Shown: piece after piece, positions 45,089-53,950 of the stretch
Layout: every line of letters starts with the position of its first letter
How positions within the stretch are numbered: the stretch's first letter is position 1
The notes under the pieces: model-generated
Database searches by the model: none
The model's input: only the letters and a program-made list of their open reading frames with translations
Told to the model about the DNA's origin: nothing
Made by a program: the position numbers and the translations under genes
From: Buchananella felis
GTDB lineage: Bacteria; Actinomycetota; Actinomycetes; Actinomycetales; Actinomycetaceae
Length of the DNA stretch: 64,000 nucleotides
Strand: one strand, 5' to 3'
NCBI RefSeq assembly: GCF_041380015.1
Contig: NZ_CP159978.1

Positions 45089-46348
45089 TCACTTGCTGAT
45101 CGCCTCGGTGACGTTGTCAACCATGGTCTTCCAGGCGTCGGCCGGGTTGCCGTCACCCTTGATGACGGCGGCCTCTGCTGCGCCCCAGAACTCCCAAACA
45201 GCACCCATCTGCGGAAGTGCCGGCATCGGGGCACCGGCGGCACCGGCAACGGCGAAGCCAGCCAGGGCCGGGTCGCTCAGGCCAGCGGCGGCCTCGGTGT
45301 GTGCCGGGATGCGCTTGCCGAGATCGAACAGCTTGGCCTGCACGTCCTTGGTGGCGATGAACTCAGTCAGGTACTGGTTCACCAGCAGGGTGTTCTTGGT
45401 GTAGGCGGAGGGGAAGAAGCCCTGGACGCCCACGAACGGCTGCGCGGGCATTCCGCCAGCGGAGGGAACGGGCAGCACGGAGATGTCCATGCCGGCCTCG
45501 GCGAACTTGGACAGGTTCCAGGGGCCGGTCAGGATGAACGGGGACTTGCCGTCCACGAACGCCTGGGTGGCGATGTCACCAGTGATGTTCAGGTTCAGCA
45601 CACCGGCCTTGCCCTGGGCGGCCAGCCACTCGGCGAACTTGGCGCCGGCCTCGCCGCCCATGGCCAGCTCCGGCAGGTAGGAGCCGTCAGCGTTCTGCTT
45701 GAACACGGAGGCGCCGAAGGAGGTTTGGAAGGGGTAGAGGTGGTAGGGGTCGGAGTTCTCGCCCTGCTGGACCAGGAAGGGGTACTCCTTGCCAGCGGCC
45801 TTGCCGGCCTCGATCATCTCGTCGAAGGTGGCCGGGGTGGCCTGGGTGAGCTTGTTGTTGCGCACGATCGCGATGTTCTCGATCGCGTAGGGGACACCGT
45901 AGGTCTGGCCGTCGTAGGTCACGCCGTCAACGGCGGCCTTGGCGAACTGGTCCTTGACGCCGGTGATGTCGATGGTGCCGACCACGCCGTTGGCGACCAG
46001 GCCGCCCAGGCGGTCGTGAGCCATGACGATCAGGTCCGGGCCCTCACCGGTGGGGGCCTGGGCGGTGAACTCGTCGTGCATGTCAGACTCGGACTTCTGC
46101 ACCACGTTGACGTCAACACCAAACTTCGCGGTGAAGTCGGCGGAGATCTCCTTGACAACGTCGAAACGGGTGTCGTCGGCCCAGATGGTCAGGGTGCCCT
46201 CAGCGGAACCGCCTTCGGCGGAATCGCTCGGGGCGGCAGACGGCTTGTCAGTGGCAGTTCCGCCGTCGTTCTTGGCGTCGCCGCTGCCGCAGGCAGCAAG
46301 GCTCAGACCCAGAACGCAAGCGCCGATGGCGGCAATGCTGCGTCGCAT
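45089..46348 (-). CDS. malE: Maltose/maltodextrin-binding lipoprotein
   Basis: 419 aa. Lipoprotein signal MRRSIAAIGACVLGLSLAAC with the lipidated Cys at 20, then an acidic linker and a substrate-binding fold (LTIWADDTRFDVVKEISADF; GEGPDLIVMAHDRLGGL; FILTGPWNLSKFAEAG; VGVQGFFPSAYTKN). Captures malto-oligosaccharides for MalFG. ATG 46348 with AAGGAG upstream; the longer open frame lacks a signal. Divergent from the LacI-type regulator over a promoter/operator region. Confidence 0.93.
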   Translation of the reverse strand: MRRSIAAIGACVLGLSLAACGSGDAKNDGGTATDKPSAAPSDSAEGGSAEGTLTIWADDTRFDVVKEISADFTAKFGVDVNVVQKSESDMHDEFTAQAPTGEGPDLIVMAHDRLGGLVANGVVGTIDITGVKDQFAKAAVDGVTYDGQTYGVPYAIENIAIVRNNKLTQATPATFDEMIEAGKAAGKEYPFLVQQGENSDPYHLYPFQTSFGASVFKQNADGSYLPELAMGGEAGAKFAEWLAAQGKAGVLNLNITGDIATQAFVDGKSPFILTGPWNLSKFAEAGMDISVLPVPSAGGMPAQPFVGVQGFFPSAYTKNTLLVNQYLTEFIATKDVQAKLFDLGKRIPAHTEAAAGLSDPALAGFAVAGAAGAPMPALPQMGAVWEFWGAAEAAVIKGDGNPADAWKTMVDNVTEAISK

Positions 46349-46494
46349 TTGGTATCTCCTTTGATCAGTTGCCGGACGCCAGAGCCCGGTCAATGCTTGA
46401 ACGGTAATGCACTGCAACGGTTTCCGCAACGAGTTGCAGCAACTTTTGCGTTACACTTGCAGGCGCGGTGCACAGCTCTTGCAAGGAGGCAAAG
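46349..46494. promoter_or_regulatory. malE/lacI-type divergent promoter-operator region
   Basis: Contains the palindrome AGTTGCAGCAACT at 46432-46444, plus related half-sites GCAACGG and CCGCAACG in 46415-46431 and TTGCGTTAC downstream. GTTGC/GCAAC half-sites fit operators of LacI-family repressors of maltose genes. GGAGG at 46485 area precedes the regulator start. Confidence 0.6.
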
Positions 46495-47502
46495 ATGAGC
46501 AAGCGAATAGGCTTGGCAGACATTGCAAAACAGGCCGGTGTCAGCACTGCAACTGTTTCAAGGGTGCTCAACGGGCACGCCCACGTCGCGGAGGCTACCC
46601 GCACAGCTGTTCTCACCGCCGTTGACCTACTTGGCTATGAACGCCCCGAGTCCCTCTACACGGCTGCCCAGGGCGTGGTTGGCGTGATCGTGCCGGAGCT
46701 GGTCAACCCCGCTTTTGGCAACTACGCCCAGGAGATCGCCTCCGCGTTGATCCGCAGCGGCCTGACCCCACTGCTGGGCACCGAGTTTGCCGGCGGCGTC
46801 TCTGAGGACGAGTACCTTGAAGCGCTTTCATCGCTGCGAGCTTCTGGCCTGGTCTTCGTTTCTGGCCGCCACGCGGACACCACCGCGGATCATTCTCGTT
46901 ACAAGCGCCTGCGGGAACAGGGAATCCCGTTTGTCACGATCAACGGTTCTGCCCCGAGCGTGCACGCGGCCTCATTTGTTACGGATGACGCGATCGGCAT
47001 CGAGCTGGCGGTCATGCACCTGGAGCAGATGGGGCACACTCGCATCGCGTTGGTGACGGGCCCGCAGCGGCTCATTCCCTCCGCCCGTAAAGTGGAGGCG
47101 TTCCGCCGATCTATGGCTAAGCACTTTCCGGAGCAGGAGCCGCTCATAGAGCACAGCCTCTACACCCCGGAGGGCGGTTCGAGTGCGGCCGCTCGCGCCT
47201 GGGCGGCCGGGGCGACGGCGGTTATCGCCGCCTCCGATCTGATGGCGATCGGTGCGATTCGCGCCGCCGACTCCCTGGGCCTGTCCGTGCCGGGGGATGT
47301 GTCCGTGGTGGGCTACGACGGCTCTCCCCTGTCCGTGCTGACCACGCCGGGTCTTACTACGGTGCGCCACCCAGTGGCCTCGATGTGCCGGGCGGCGGTG
47401 GACTGCCTGCGCGAGGAGATCGACGGCGGGGAGCAGGAGCCGCACGAGTTCCTGTTCGCCCCCGATCTGATCGTGCGCGGCACCACGGGCGCGCGCCGCT
47501 AA
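46495..47502 (+). CDS. LacI-family transcriptional regulator of the mal locus
   Basis: 335 aa. HTH LADIAKQAGVSTATVSRVLN at about 6-25, hinge and periplasmic-binding-protein-like effector domain (VIVPELVNPAFGNYAQEIAS; AVIAASDLMAIGAIRAADSL; VPGDVSVVGYDGSPLS). Probably represses the divergent malEFG and its own downstream glucosidase gene until maltose-type sugar binds. ATG 46495 with GGAGG 5 nt upstream. Glucosidase starts 75 nt downstream. Confidence 0.93.
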   Translation: MSKRIGLADIAKQAGVSTATVSRVLNGHAHVAEATRTAVLTAVDLLGYERPESLYTAAQGVVGVIVPELVNPAFGNYAQEIASALIRSGLTPLLGTEFAGGVSEDEYLEALSSLRASGLVFVSGRHADTTADHSRYKRLREQGIPFVTINGSAPSVHAASFVTDDAIGIELAVMHLEQMGHTRIALVTGPQRLIPSARKVEAFRRSMAKHFPEQEPLIEHSLYTPEGGSSAAARAWAAGATAVIAASDLMAIGAIRAADSLGLSVPGDVSVVGYDGSPLSVLTTPGLTTVRHPVASMCRAAVDCLREEIDGGEQEPHEFLFAPDLIVRGTTGARR

Positions 47503-47577
47503 CCCCGATCTATTGCCTGCGGACCGCCGGCTCGCCGGCGCGTCAGTTCATCGTCCCTACTCCCCTACAGGAGAGTC

Positions 47578-49407
47578 ATGTCTGCGTTAAGTAAGTGGTG
47601 GCGCGACGCCGTCGTCTACCAGATCTATCCCCGCTCCTTCCGCGATGCCTCCGGGGACGGCGTTGGCGACCTGCGCGGCGTGATCGCCGAGCTGGATTGC
47701 CTGGTGGAGTTGGGCGTGGACGCGATCTGGCTTTCGCCCTTTTACACCTCGCCGCAGAACGATGCGGGGTACGACGTTGCCGACTACCGGGACGTTGACC
47801 CGCTGTTTGGCACGCTGGCAGATGCCGATGAGATGATCGCGGCAGCCCACGAGCGCGGCCTGCGGGTGATGGTGGACCTGGTGCCCAACCACACCTCCGA
47901 CGCCCACCCGTGGTTCCAGGAGGCGTTGGCGGCCGGGCCCGGTTCGCCCGAGCGCGACCGCTACATGTTCCGTCCCGGCCGGGGCGAGGGCGGCGAGGAG
48001 CCGCCGAACAACTGGCGCTCTATTTTTGGTGGGGAGGCGTGGACGCGCGTGTGCGACCGCAAGGACGCGCCTGGCTCCCCTTGGGAGGGCGACGGTTCCT
48101 GGTACCTGAACCTGTTTGACTCCTCCCAGCCGGATTTGAACTGGGAGAACGAGGAGGTGCGTGCGGAGTTTGATGACGTGCTGCGTTTCTGGCTGGCGCG
48201 CGGCATCGACGGCTTCCGCGTGGACGTGGCGCACGGTCTGGTCAAGCGCCCCGGACTGCCGGACTGGGACGGGCACGTCTCTATGGTGGAAGGTAACGCC
48301 CCGGCCGGCACTGCCTCCCACCCGGCCGGACTGGAGGGCATCCGCACCGCCGATTCGCCCATGTTCGATCAGGACGGGGTGCACGACGTCTACCGGCGCT
48401 GGCGGCGGGTGCTGGACGAGTTTGAGGGCGAGCGGATCTTGGTGGCCGAGGCGTGGGTGGAGCCGCTTTCCCGCCTGGCGCTGTACGTGCGCGAGGACGA
48501 GATGCAGCAGGCCTTCAACTTTGCCTTCCTGATCACGGAGTTTGCGGCCGGCCCGCTGCGTCAGTCGATCGAGGCATCGTTGGCGGAGAACGCCGCAGTG
48601 GGGGCCACTACCACGTGGGTTTTGTCTAACCACGACGTGGTGCGCCACGCCACCCGCCTGGGCCTGGATCGCGCGCACTTTGGCGCCAACCCGGCGGGCG
48701 TGCATGCCCGCGATCCGCAGCCCGACGCCGCCGCCGGTCTGCAAAAGGCGCGCGCCGCCACCCTGTTGATGCTGGGTTTGCCGGGCAGCGCCTACCTGTA
48801 CCAGGGCGAGGAGCTGGGTCTGCCCGAGCACACGACGCTCGATGATTCGCTGCGCCAGGATCCGGCGTTTTTCCGCACCAAGGGTGGGGAGACCGGGCGC
48901 GACGGTTGCCGCGTGCCGCTGCCGTGGCGCGCGGCCGAGCCGGGGCTGGGCTTCTCCCCCACCGGGGCCACTTGGCTGCCCCAGCCGGAGGTGTATGCCC
49001 AGTTGGCGCGTGACGTGCAGCGCGGCAAGCGCGGCTCCACGCTGGAGATGTACCGGGCGGCGCTGCGGCTGCGCCGCCAGCACGGCATGGGCGCGCGCGG
49101 ACTGGAGTGGCTGGAGGTGGACGGGGCGCTGGCCTTCGTCTCCACGCCCGCCAGCGGCTCACCGACTGGTGGGATGGCCAGTGCGGCAGATGCTGCGGAG
49201 ACCGGGGCGGCGGCAGGAGACGCCGAGGCGGCAGCTGTTGTGGAGGCCGGGGCGGGCACGGAGGTGCTGGTCCTGACGGCCTTCGAGGCCCCGGTGACGC
49301 TACCCGAGGGCTGGCGCGTGGCACTCGCCTCCGGCCCGCTCAGCGCCACGCAGGCAGGGGCGGTGGAGGTTCCCGCTTACACGACCGTCTGGGCAGAGCG
49401 GGTCTGA
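47578..49407 (+). CDS. GH13 alpha-glucosidase / oligo-alpha-glucosidase
   Basis: 609 aa, cytoplasmic (no signal). The typical start WWRDAVVYQIYPRSFRDASG is followed by VMVDLVPNHTSD, the nucleophile Asp216 in GFRVDVAHG, acid/base Glu291 in LVAEAW and stabilising Asp353 in LSNHDVVRHAT. Hydrolyses imported malto- or isomalto-oligosaccharides. The C-terminal sheet is interrupted by an Ala/Gly/Glu-rich insert (about 525-560) of low complexity. ATG 47578 with AGGAG upstream. Strong terminator follows. Exact linkage specificity not determinable. Confidence 0.94.
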   Translation: MSALSKWWRDAVVYQIYPRSFRDASGDGVGDLRGVIAELDCLVELGVDAIWLSPFYTSPQNDAGYDVADYRDVDPLFGTLADADEMIAAAHERGLRVMVDLVPNHTSDAHPWFQEALAAGPGSPERDRYMFRPGRGEGGEEPPNNWRSIFGGEAWTRVCDRKDAPGSPWEGDGSWYLNLFDSSQPDLNWENEEVRAEFDDVLRFWLARGIDGFRVDVAHGLVKRPGLPDWDGHVSMVEGNAPAGTASHPAGLEGIRTADSPMFDQDGVHDVYRRWRRVLDEFEGERILVAEAWVEPLSRLALYVREDEMQQAFNFAFLITEFAAGPLRQSIEASLAENAAVGATTTWVLSNHDVVRHATRLGLDRAHFGANPAGVHARDPQPDAAAGLQKARAATLLMLGLPGSAYLYQGEELGLPEHTTLDDSLRQDPAFFRTKGGETGRDGCRVPLPWRAAEPGLGFSPTGATWLPQPEVYAQLARDVQRGKRGSTLEMYRAALRLRRQHGMGARGLEWLEVDGALAFVSTPASGSPTGGMASAADAAETGAAAGDAEAAAVVEAGAGTEVLVLTAFEAPVTLPEGWRVALASGPLSATQAGAVEVPAYTTVWAERV

Positions 49408-49418
49408 CCCAAAACCAG

Positions 49419-49458
49419 GGGCGGGGTGGGGTGCTTCTCCGAGCACCCCACCCCGCCC
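49419..49458 (+). terminator. Terminator after the glucosidase gene
   Basis: Perfect 17-bp stem GGGCGGGGTGGGGTGCT / AGCACCCCACCCCGCCC with a 6-nt loop. Confidence 0.88.
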
Positions 49459-49514
49459 TTAGCGTTCGGCCAGGCGAGAACGCCGTCCATCCCGGCCTGT
49501 GAAGAGACAGGTAA

Positions 49515-50738
49515 TCACCCGCCGGAGGTGTCGCACTCGGCGTCGGCCAGCATGTCTGTGTCCCCGGTGGCCAACTCGCGGGATTCCAGCCAACGGTGGG
49601 GCAGGTGGGGCACCTTGGCGGTGCCGGCGCGGCCTCGGGGCCCCTCCGCCCCGGGCGGGAACTCCTGGTCCTGGTCCAACTGGGCCAGGCGTTCGCGCAG
49701 CTCGGCCACGGTGGAGACCAGCTGCAGGTCGCGGCGCTGCGGCCCACCCACGGCGAATCCCTTCAGGTACCAGCCCACATGCTTGCGCATCTCGCGCAGC
49801 GCCTTGTACTCGTCCGCGAACTCGCCCACGCTCAACTCCGCGTGGCGCACGATCATCTCGCTGACCTCCCGCAGGTGCGGACGCACGCGCTTGTCGCTGC
49901 CCAGCAACGCGTAGGCCAGGTCAGCAAACAGCCAGGGGCGGCCCTGGCAGCCGCGCCCCACCACCACGCCGTCACAACCGGACTGCTCCATCATGCGCAC
50001 GGCGTCGTCACCGGCAAAGATGTCCCCGTTGCCCAGCACCGGAATGTCCACGGTCTCCTTCAGGCGAGCAATGTACTCCCAGCGGGCGTTACCGGAGTAG
50101 TACTGCTCGGTGGTCCTAGCGTGCAGGGCAACGGCGGCGATGCCGGCCTCGCGGGCGGAGAGCGCGGCGTCCTGGTAGGTGAGGTGGTCGTCGTCGATAC
50201 CCATGCGCATCTTGACGGTCACGGGCACCTCGTGGGCACGCCCGCCGTCCTTGGAGCCGCGCCGGGCGGCGTCCACGGCCTGCGTCACGATGTCCCGAAA
50301 AAGGTCCTTCTTCCACGGCAGGGCGCTGCCGCCTCCCTTGCGGGTCACCTTGGGCACCGGGCAACCAAAGTTCAGGTCCACGTGGTCGGCGCGGTCCTCC
50401 ACGGCCAGCATGTAAACGGCACGCGCAATAGTTTCCGGGTCCACGCCGTAGAGCTGCACGGAACGCACGTACTCGGTGGGGTCGCTGGCCACCATCCGCA
50501 GGGAACCGGGGTGGCGCTCCACCAGGGCACGGGAGGTCACCATCTCAGTGACGTACAGGCCGGCCGGAGCCTTGGTGCCGTTCAGCGGCTCCGGCAGCTC
50601 CTCCTGCTCCCGGGCCTCGCGCACGGCCGCTACGGCCTGCTCGCGGCACAGCCGCCTAAAGGACAGGTTGGTGACGCCGGCCATCGGGGCCAGCACCAGG
50701 GGAACGCCCAACTCCAGGGGGCCAATGCGCAAAGTCAC
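49515..50738 (-). CDS. dusB: tRNA-dihydrouridine synthase
   Basis: 407 aa from GTG 50738. Flavoenzyme reducing uridines in tRNA. Motifs: VPLVLAPMAGVTNLSFRRLC, catalytic cysteine in LNFGCPVPKVTRKGGGSALP, AVALHARTTEQYYSG, IPVLGNGDIFAGDDAVRMME, GVVVGRGCQGRPWLF. The frame is open for 12 more codons (TTG 50774), but GTG 50738 has AACAAT 6 nt upstream, as in other leaderless genes here. Downstream of glyS and separated from it by a terminator. Confidence 0.94.
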   Translation of the reverse strand: MTLRIGPLELGVPLVLAPMAGVTNLSFRRLCREQAVAAVREAREQEELPEPLNGTKAPAGLYVTEMVTSRALVERHPGSLRMVASDPTEYVRSVQLYGVDPETIARAVYMLAVEDRADHVDLNFGCPVPKVTRKGGGSALPWKKDLFRDIVTQAVDAARRGSKDGGRAHEVPVTVKMRMGIDDDHLTYQDAALSAREAGIAAVALHARTTEQYYSGNARWEYIARLKETVDIPVLGNGDIFAGDDAVRMMEQSGCDGVVVGRGCQGRPWLFADLAYALLGSDKRVRPHLREVSEMIVRHAELSVGEFADEYKALREMRKHVGWYLKGFAVGGPQRRDLQLVSTVAELRERLAQLDQDQEFPPGAEGPRGRAGTAKVPHLPHRWLESRELATGDTDMLADAECDTSGG

Positions 50739-50788
50739 CCCGGGATTGTTCCACAGCAGGGGGCCGGGCCCCAATGTGAAACAAAACG

Positions 50789-50826
50789 GGGGTGGGCCGG
50801 CGCTGTCCCCAGCGCCGGCCCACCCC
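50789..50826. terminator. Terminator between glyS and dusB
   Basis: Perfect 16-bp stem GGGGTGGGCCGGCGCT / AGCGCCGGCCCACCCC, 6-nt loop, just after the glyS stop on the minus strand. Confidence 0.85.
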
Positions 50827-50844
50827 GAAAGCCTCAGCTATGGA

Positions 50845-52227
50845 TCAGCAGCCCACTAGGCGAGCAGCCAGGTAGCCCTGCAGCTCCTCCAGGTTCACGC
50901 GCTCCTGCTTCATGGTGTCGCGGTCGCGCACCGTGACGGCGCCGTCCTCCAGCGAGTCGAAGTCCACGGTGACGCAGAACGGGGTACCGATCTCGTCCTG
51001 GCGGCGGTAGCGGCGGCCCACCGCGCCGGCGTCGTCGAACTCCACGTTCCAGAACTGGCGCAGCTTGGCGGCCACCTCGCGGGCCAGTGGGGAGAGCTTC
51101 TCGTTGCGGGACAGCGGCAGCACGGCCACCTTCACCGGGGCCAGGCGCGGGTCCAGGCGCAGCACAACGCGCTTGTCCACGCCTCCCTTGGCGTTGGGGG
51201 CCTCGTCCTCGTGGTAGGCCTCGATCAGGAAAGCCATGAGGGAGCGGGTCAGGCCGGCGGACGGCTCGATCACGTACGGCACCCAGCGCTCGGCCTTCTC
51301 CTGGTCAAAGTAAGACAGGTCCTTGCCGGAGTGCTTGGCGTGGGTGGAAAGGTCAAAGTCGGTGCGGTTGGCGATGCCCTCCAGCTCGCCCCATTCGCTG
51401 CCCTGGAAGCCGAAGCGGAACTCCAGGTCCACGGTGCGCTTGGAGTAGTGGGAGAGCTTCTCCTGCGGGTGCTCGTACTCGCGCAGGTTCTCCTCCGCGA
51501 TACCCAGGCCCACGTACCAGGCCTTGCGGTAGTCGATCCAGTACTGGTGCCACTCTTCGTCGGTGCCGGGCTCCACGAAGAACTCCAGCTCCATCTGCTC
51601 GAACTCGCGGGTGCGGAAGATGAAGTTGCCGGGGGTGATCTCGTTGCGGAAGGACTTGCCGATCTGGCCGATGCCAAACGGCGGCTTCTTGCGCGCGGAG
51701 GTCATGACGTTGGCGAAGTTGACGAAGATGCCCTGCGCGGTCTCGGGGCGCAGGTAGTGCAGGCCGGCCTCGTCGTCCACCGGGCCCAGGAAGGTCTTGA
51801 GCAGGCCGGAGAAGGCGCGCGGCTCGGTCCAGGAGCCGGGCTCGCCGGTCTCCGGGTCCGGCACCATGTCCAGGGTGACGGTGTCAGGGTCCAGGCCCTT
51901 GCGGGCGGCGTAGGCCTCGATGAGCTCGTCGGCGCGGTAGCGCTTGTGGGTGTGCAGGGACTCCACCAGCGGGTCGGTGAAGGCGGCCACGTGTCCGGAG
52001 GCAACCCAGGTCTCGCGCGGCAGGATGACGGAGGAGTCCAGGCCCACCACGTCCTCGCGCGAACGCACCATGGCCTGCCACCACTGGCGCTTGATGTTCT
52101 CCTTCAGCTCCACGCCCAGCGGGCCGTAGTCCCATGCGGAGCGGGTGCCGCCGTAGAGCTCACCACACGGGTAGACGAACCCGCGGCGCTTGGCCAGGTT
52201 GATGACGGCGTCGAGCTTGGATGCCAT
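50845..52227 (-). CDS. glyS: Glycine--tRNA ligase
   Basis: 460 aa, alpha2-type class II synthetase. Motifs: LAKRRGFVYPCGELYGGTRS, motif 2 FRNEITPGNFIFRTREFEQM, motif 3 region PSAGLTRSLMAFLIEAYHED, and C-terminal anticodon-binding domain (PRLAPVKVAVLPLSRNEKLS). ATG 52227 with GGAG upstream, giving MASKLDAVINLAKRRGF. Conserved neighbourhood with dusB, Zur-like regulator and uppS. Confidence 0.97.
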   Translation of the reverse strand: MASKLDAVINLAKRRGFVYPCGELYGGTRSAWDYGPLGVELKENIKRQWWQAMVRSREDVVGLDSSVILPRETWVASGHVAAFTDPLVESLHTHKRYRADELIEAYAARKGLDPDTVTLDMVPDPETGEPGSWTEPRAFSGLLKTFLGPVDDEAGLHYLRPETAQGIFVNFANVMTSARKKPPFGIGQIGKSFRNEITPGNFIFRTREFEQMELEFFVEPGTDEEWHQYWIDYRKAWYVGLGIAEENLREYEHPQEKLSHYSKRTVDLEFRFGFQGSEWGELEGIANRTDFDLSTHAKHSGKDLSYFDQEKAERWVPYVIEPSAGLTRSLMAFLIEAYHEDEAPNAKGGVDKRVVLRLDPRLAPVKVAVLPLSRNEKLSPLAREVAAKLRQFWNVEFDDAGAVGRRYRRQDEIGTPFCVTVDFDSLEDGAVTVRDRDTMKQERVNLEELQGYLAARLVGC

Positions 52228-52438
52228 GAGCACTCCTATTTGTTTCAGGGCGCACCTGGAGGGCGCGCTCGGGATAGTTGCGCCCACGTTGGCGCACCCG
52301 CCTTAGCCTACCGGGCCGGGCGCTCCGGGCCGAATCCGCGCCGCCCGCGCTCTCCACACGCCGGTACCGCCCGCCACCGCCGGGACCTTGGCCCCCCCCT
52401 ACTCCCGCTGAACAGTTTTAGCCTGGCGAGGTATTTCC

Positions 52439-53890
52439 TTGGCCGACGCGCAGTTTGGGGCACCCGTGACCGCAAAACCGAAGACCCGTTTTAACTACCT
52501 GCGCTGGTTCGTGGCGGACACCTCCCTCACCCTGGGCGGCGCCCTGCGGGTCTTTGCGATCCCGGCCCTGGTCGTGATCGCCACCGGGTCCGAGGCCAAG
52601 GCGGGCGTTATCCAGTCCGTGGCGATGCTGATTAGCGGCGCGCTCATGCTGTTTGGTGGCGTGCTGGTGGATCACGTGGAGCGACGCAAGCTGGTGATGA
52701 TCCAGACGCTCAGCGGCGTGGCGATCGTGGGTGGGGCCACGGCGTGGGCGTGGTTCTACGGCCTGTCCTTCTGGCTGCTGCTGGTGCTGGGCGTATTGAT
52801 GGCTATTCGCGGCGGCCTGCTTTCCACGGCCTCCGACGCCCTCCTGCGAGACGTGGTTCCCGCCAAGGAGTTGCCCCGCCGCATGGCGATCAACGAGGGG
52901 CGCGACGCCGCCGTGGAGCTGAGCGGCGGCCCCATCGCCGGCGCTTTGGTGACCTGGAACTGGATCGCCACCTTCGCTGCCGAGATCGCCCTGAACGCCC
53001 TCGCCCTGCTTGCCGCGCTTGGCATTCGCCCGCTGCCCGAGGTGGACGACGCTGCCGCCGACGCCAGTGAAACCGATGCCGCCCCCACCAATGCCGGGAC
53101 GGACGACGCTGCCGCCGATGCCTCCGAGACCGAGGCCGCCCCCTCCGCCTCTGCCGACGCGGAAGGCGATGCACCGAAGGGCGACGCGGCCGAGGACGAG
53201 GCGGCCGCTGAGCAGGCGGCGCGGGAGAAGCGTCGTCCAATCTCCACCGCGCTGGCCGGCTTCAAGGTCATGTTCGGCGACGCCCTGCTGCGGCGCGTCT
53301 ACGTCCTGTCCGTCCTCTTCTTCCCCCTCATCAACGGCTTCCTGCTCTACCTGCTGCTCAACACCCTGAAGTCCGGCAAGCTGCCGATCAGCGCCTCCCT
53401 GTTCAACTCGGCCACCGCCGTGGGAGTGCTGGCCGGCTCGGTGCTGGCCACGAAGCTGGTGGACCGGGTGCCCACCGGCAAGCTGGTGGCGGCGACATTC
53501 CTGGTGCCCGTGCCGCTGGCCCTGGCCGTCACCCTGGTGCCGTGGTACTGGGCCAAGCTGGCGCTGCTGGTGCCGCTGCTGTTCCTGCTGCCCTCCGGCA
53601 ACGCCGCCTTCGGCGGGTTCGTCATGACCATCATCCCCAAGAACCTGCTGGGCCGGACCTTCGCCGCCACCGGCCTGGGCGGGGCCGCGTTCGCGCCGCT
53701 GGTCTTCCTGGGCCTGGGCCTGTCCCTGGAGCACCTGGGGGCGACGGCCACCGGGCTCATCCTCACCGCCGCGCTGGCGCTGGTGGCCTCGGCCTCCCTC
53801 ACCTCCCGCGACCTGCTCAGCCTGCCCGTGCCGGAGAAGTGGGGCGACTACATCAAGGAGCGCGGCCTGACCCCGGCTGCCAACAAATAG
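52439..53890 (+). CDS. MFS transporter, paralogue 1
   Basis: 483 aa, TTG start at 52439 (GCGAGG 7 nt upstream). About 12 hydrophobic helices; opens RFNYLRWFVADTSLTLGGAL, VRFAIP-type helix, and has VDHVERRKLVMIQ, the cytoplasmic loop motif. The central cytoplasmic loop (about 198-265) is a long acidic Asp/Ala/Glu stretch (DDAAADASETDAAPTNAGTD). Belongs to the enterobactin-exporter-like MFS branch. Substrate unknown. Directly followed by a paralogue; the pair may work together or be redundant. Confidence 0.82.
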   Translation: MADAQFGAPVTAKPKTRFNYLRWFVADTSLTLGGALRVFAIPALVVIATGSEAKAGVIQSVAMLISGALMLFGGVLVDHVERRKLVMIQTLSGVAIVGGATAWAWFYGLSFWLLLVLGVLMAIRGGLLSTASDALLRDVVPAKELPRRMAINEGRDAAVELSGGPIAGALVTWNWIATFAAEIALNALALLAALGIRPLPEVDDAAADASETDAAPTNAGTDDAAADASETEAAPSASADAEGDAPKGDAAEDEAAAEQAAREKRRPISTALAGFKVMFGDALLRRVYVLSVLFFPLINGFLLYLLLNTLKSGKLPISASLFNSATAVGVLAGSVLATKLVDRVPTGKLVAATFLVPVPLALAVTLVPWYWAKLALLVPLLFLLPSGNAAFGGFVMTIIPKNLLGRTFAATGLGGAAFAPLVFLGLGLSLEHLGATATGLILTAALALVASASLTSRDLLSLPVPEKWGDYIKERGLTPAANK

Positions 53891-53950
53891 GCCGTTCCCA
53901 CCGTCCCCACCTACCACCCTCACCGATAGCCCCCGGCTATGATCGTGCGG

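Noticed and set aside
47587..49083. 498-aa minus-strand open frame opposite the glucosidase
   Set aside because: Antisense shadow of a GH13 enzyme with all catalytic motifs intact.
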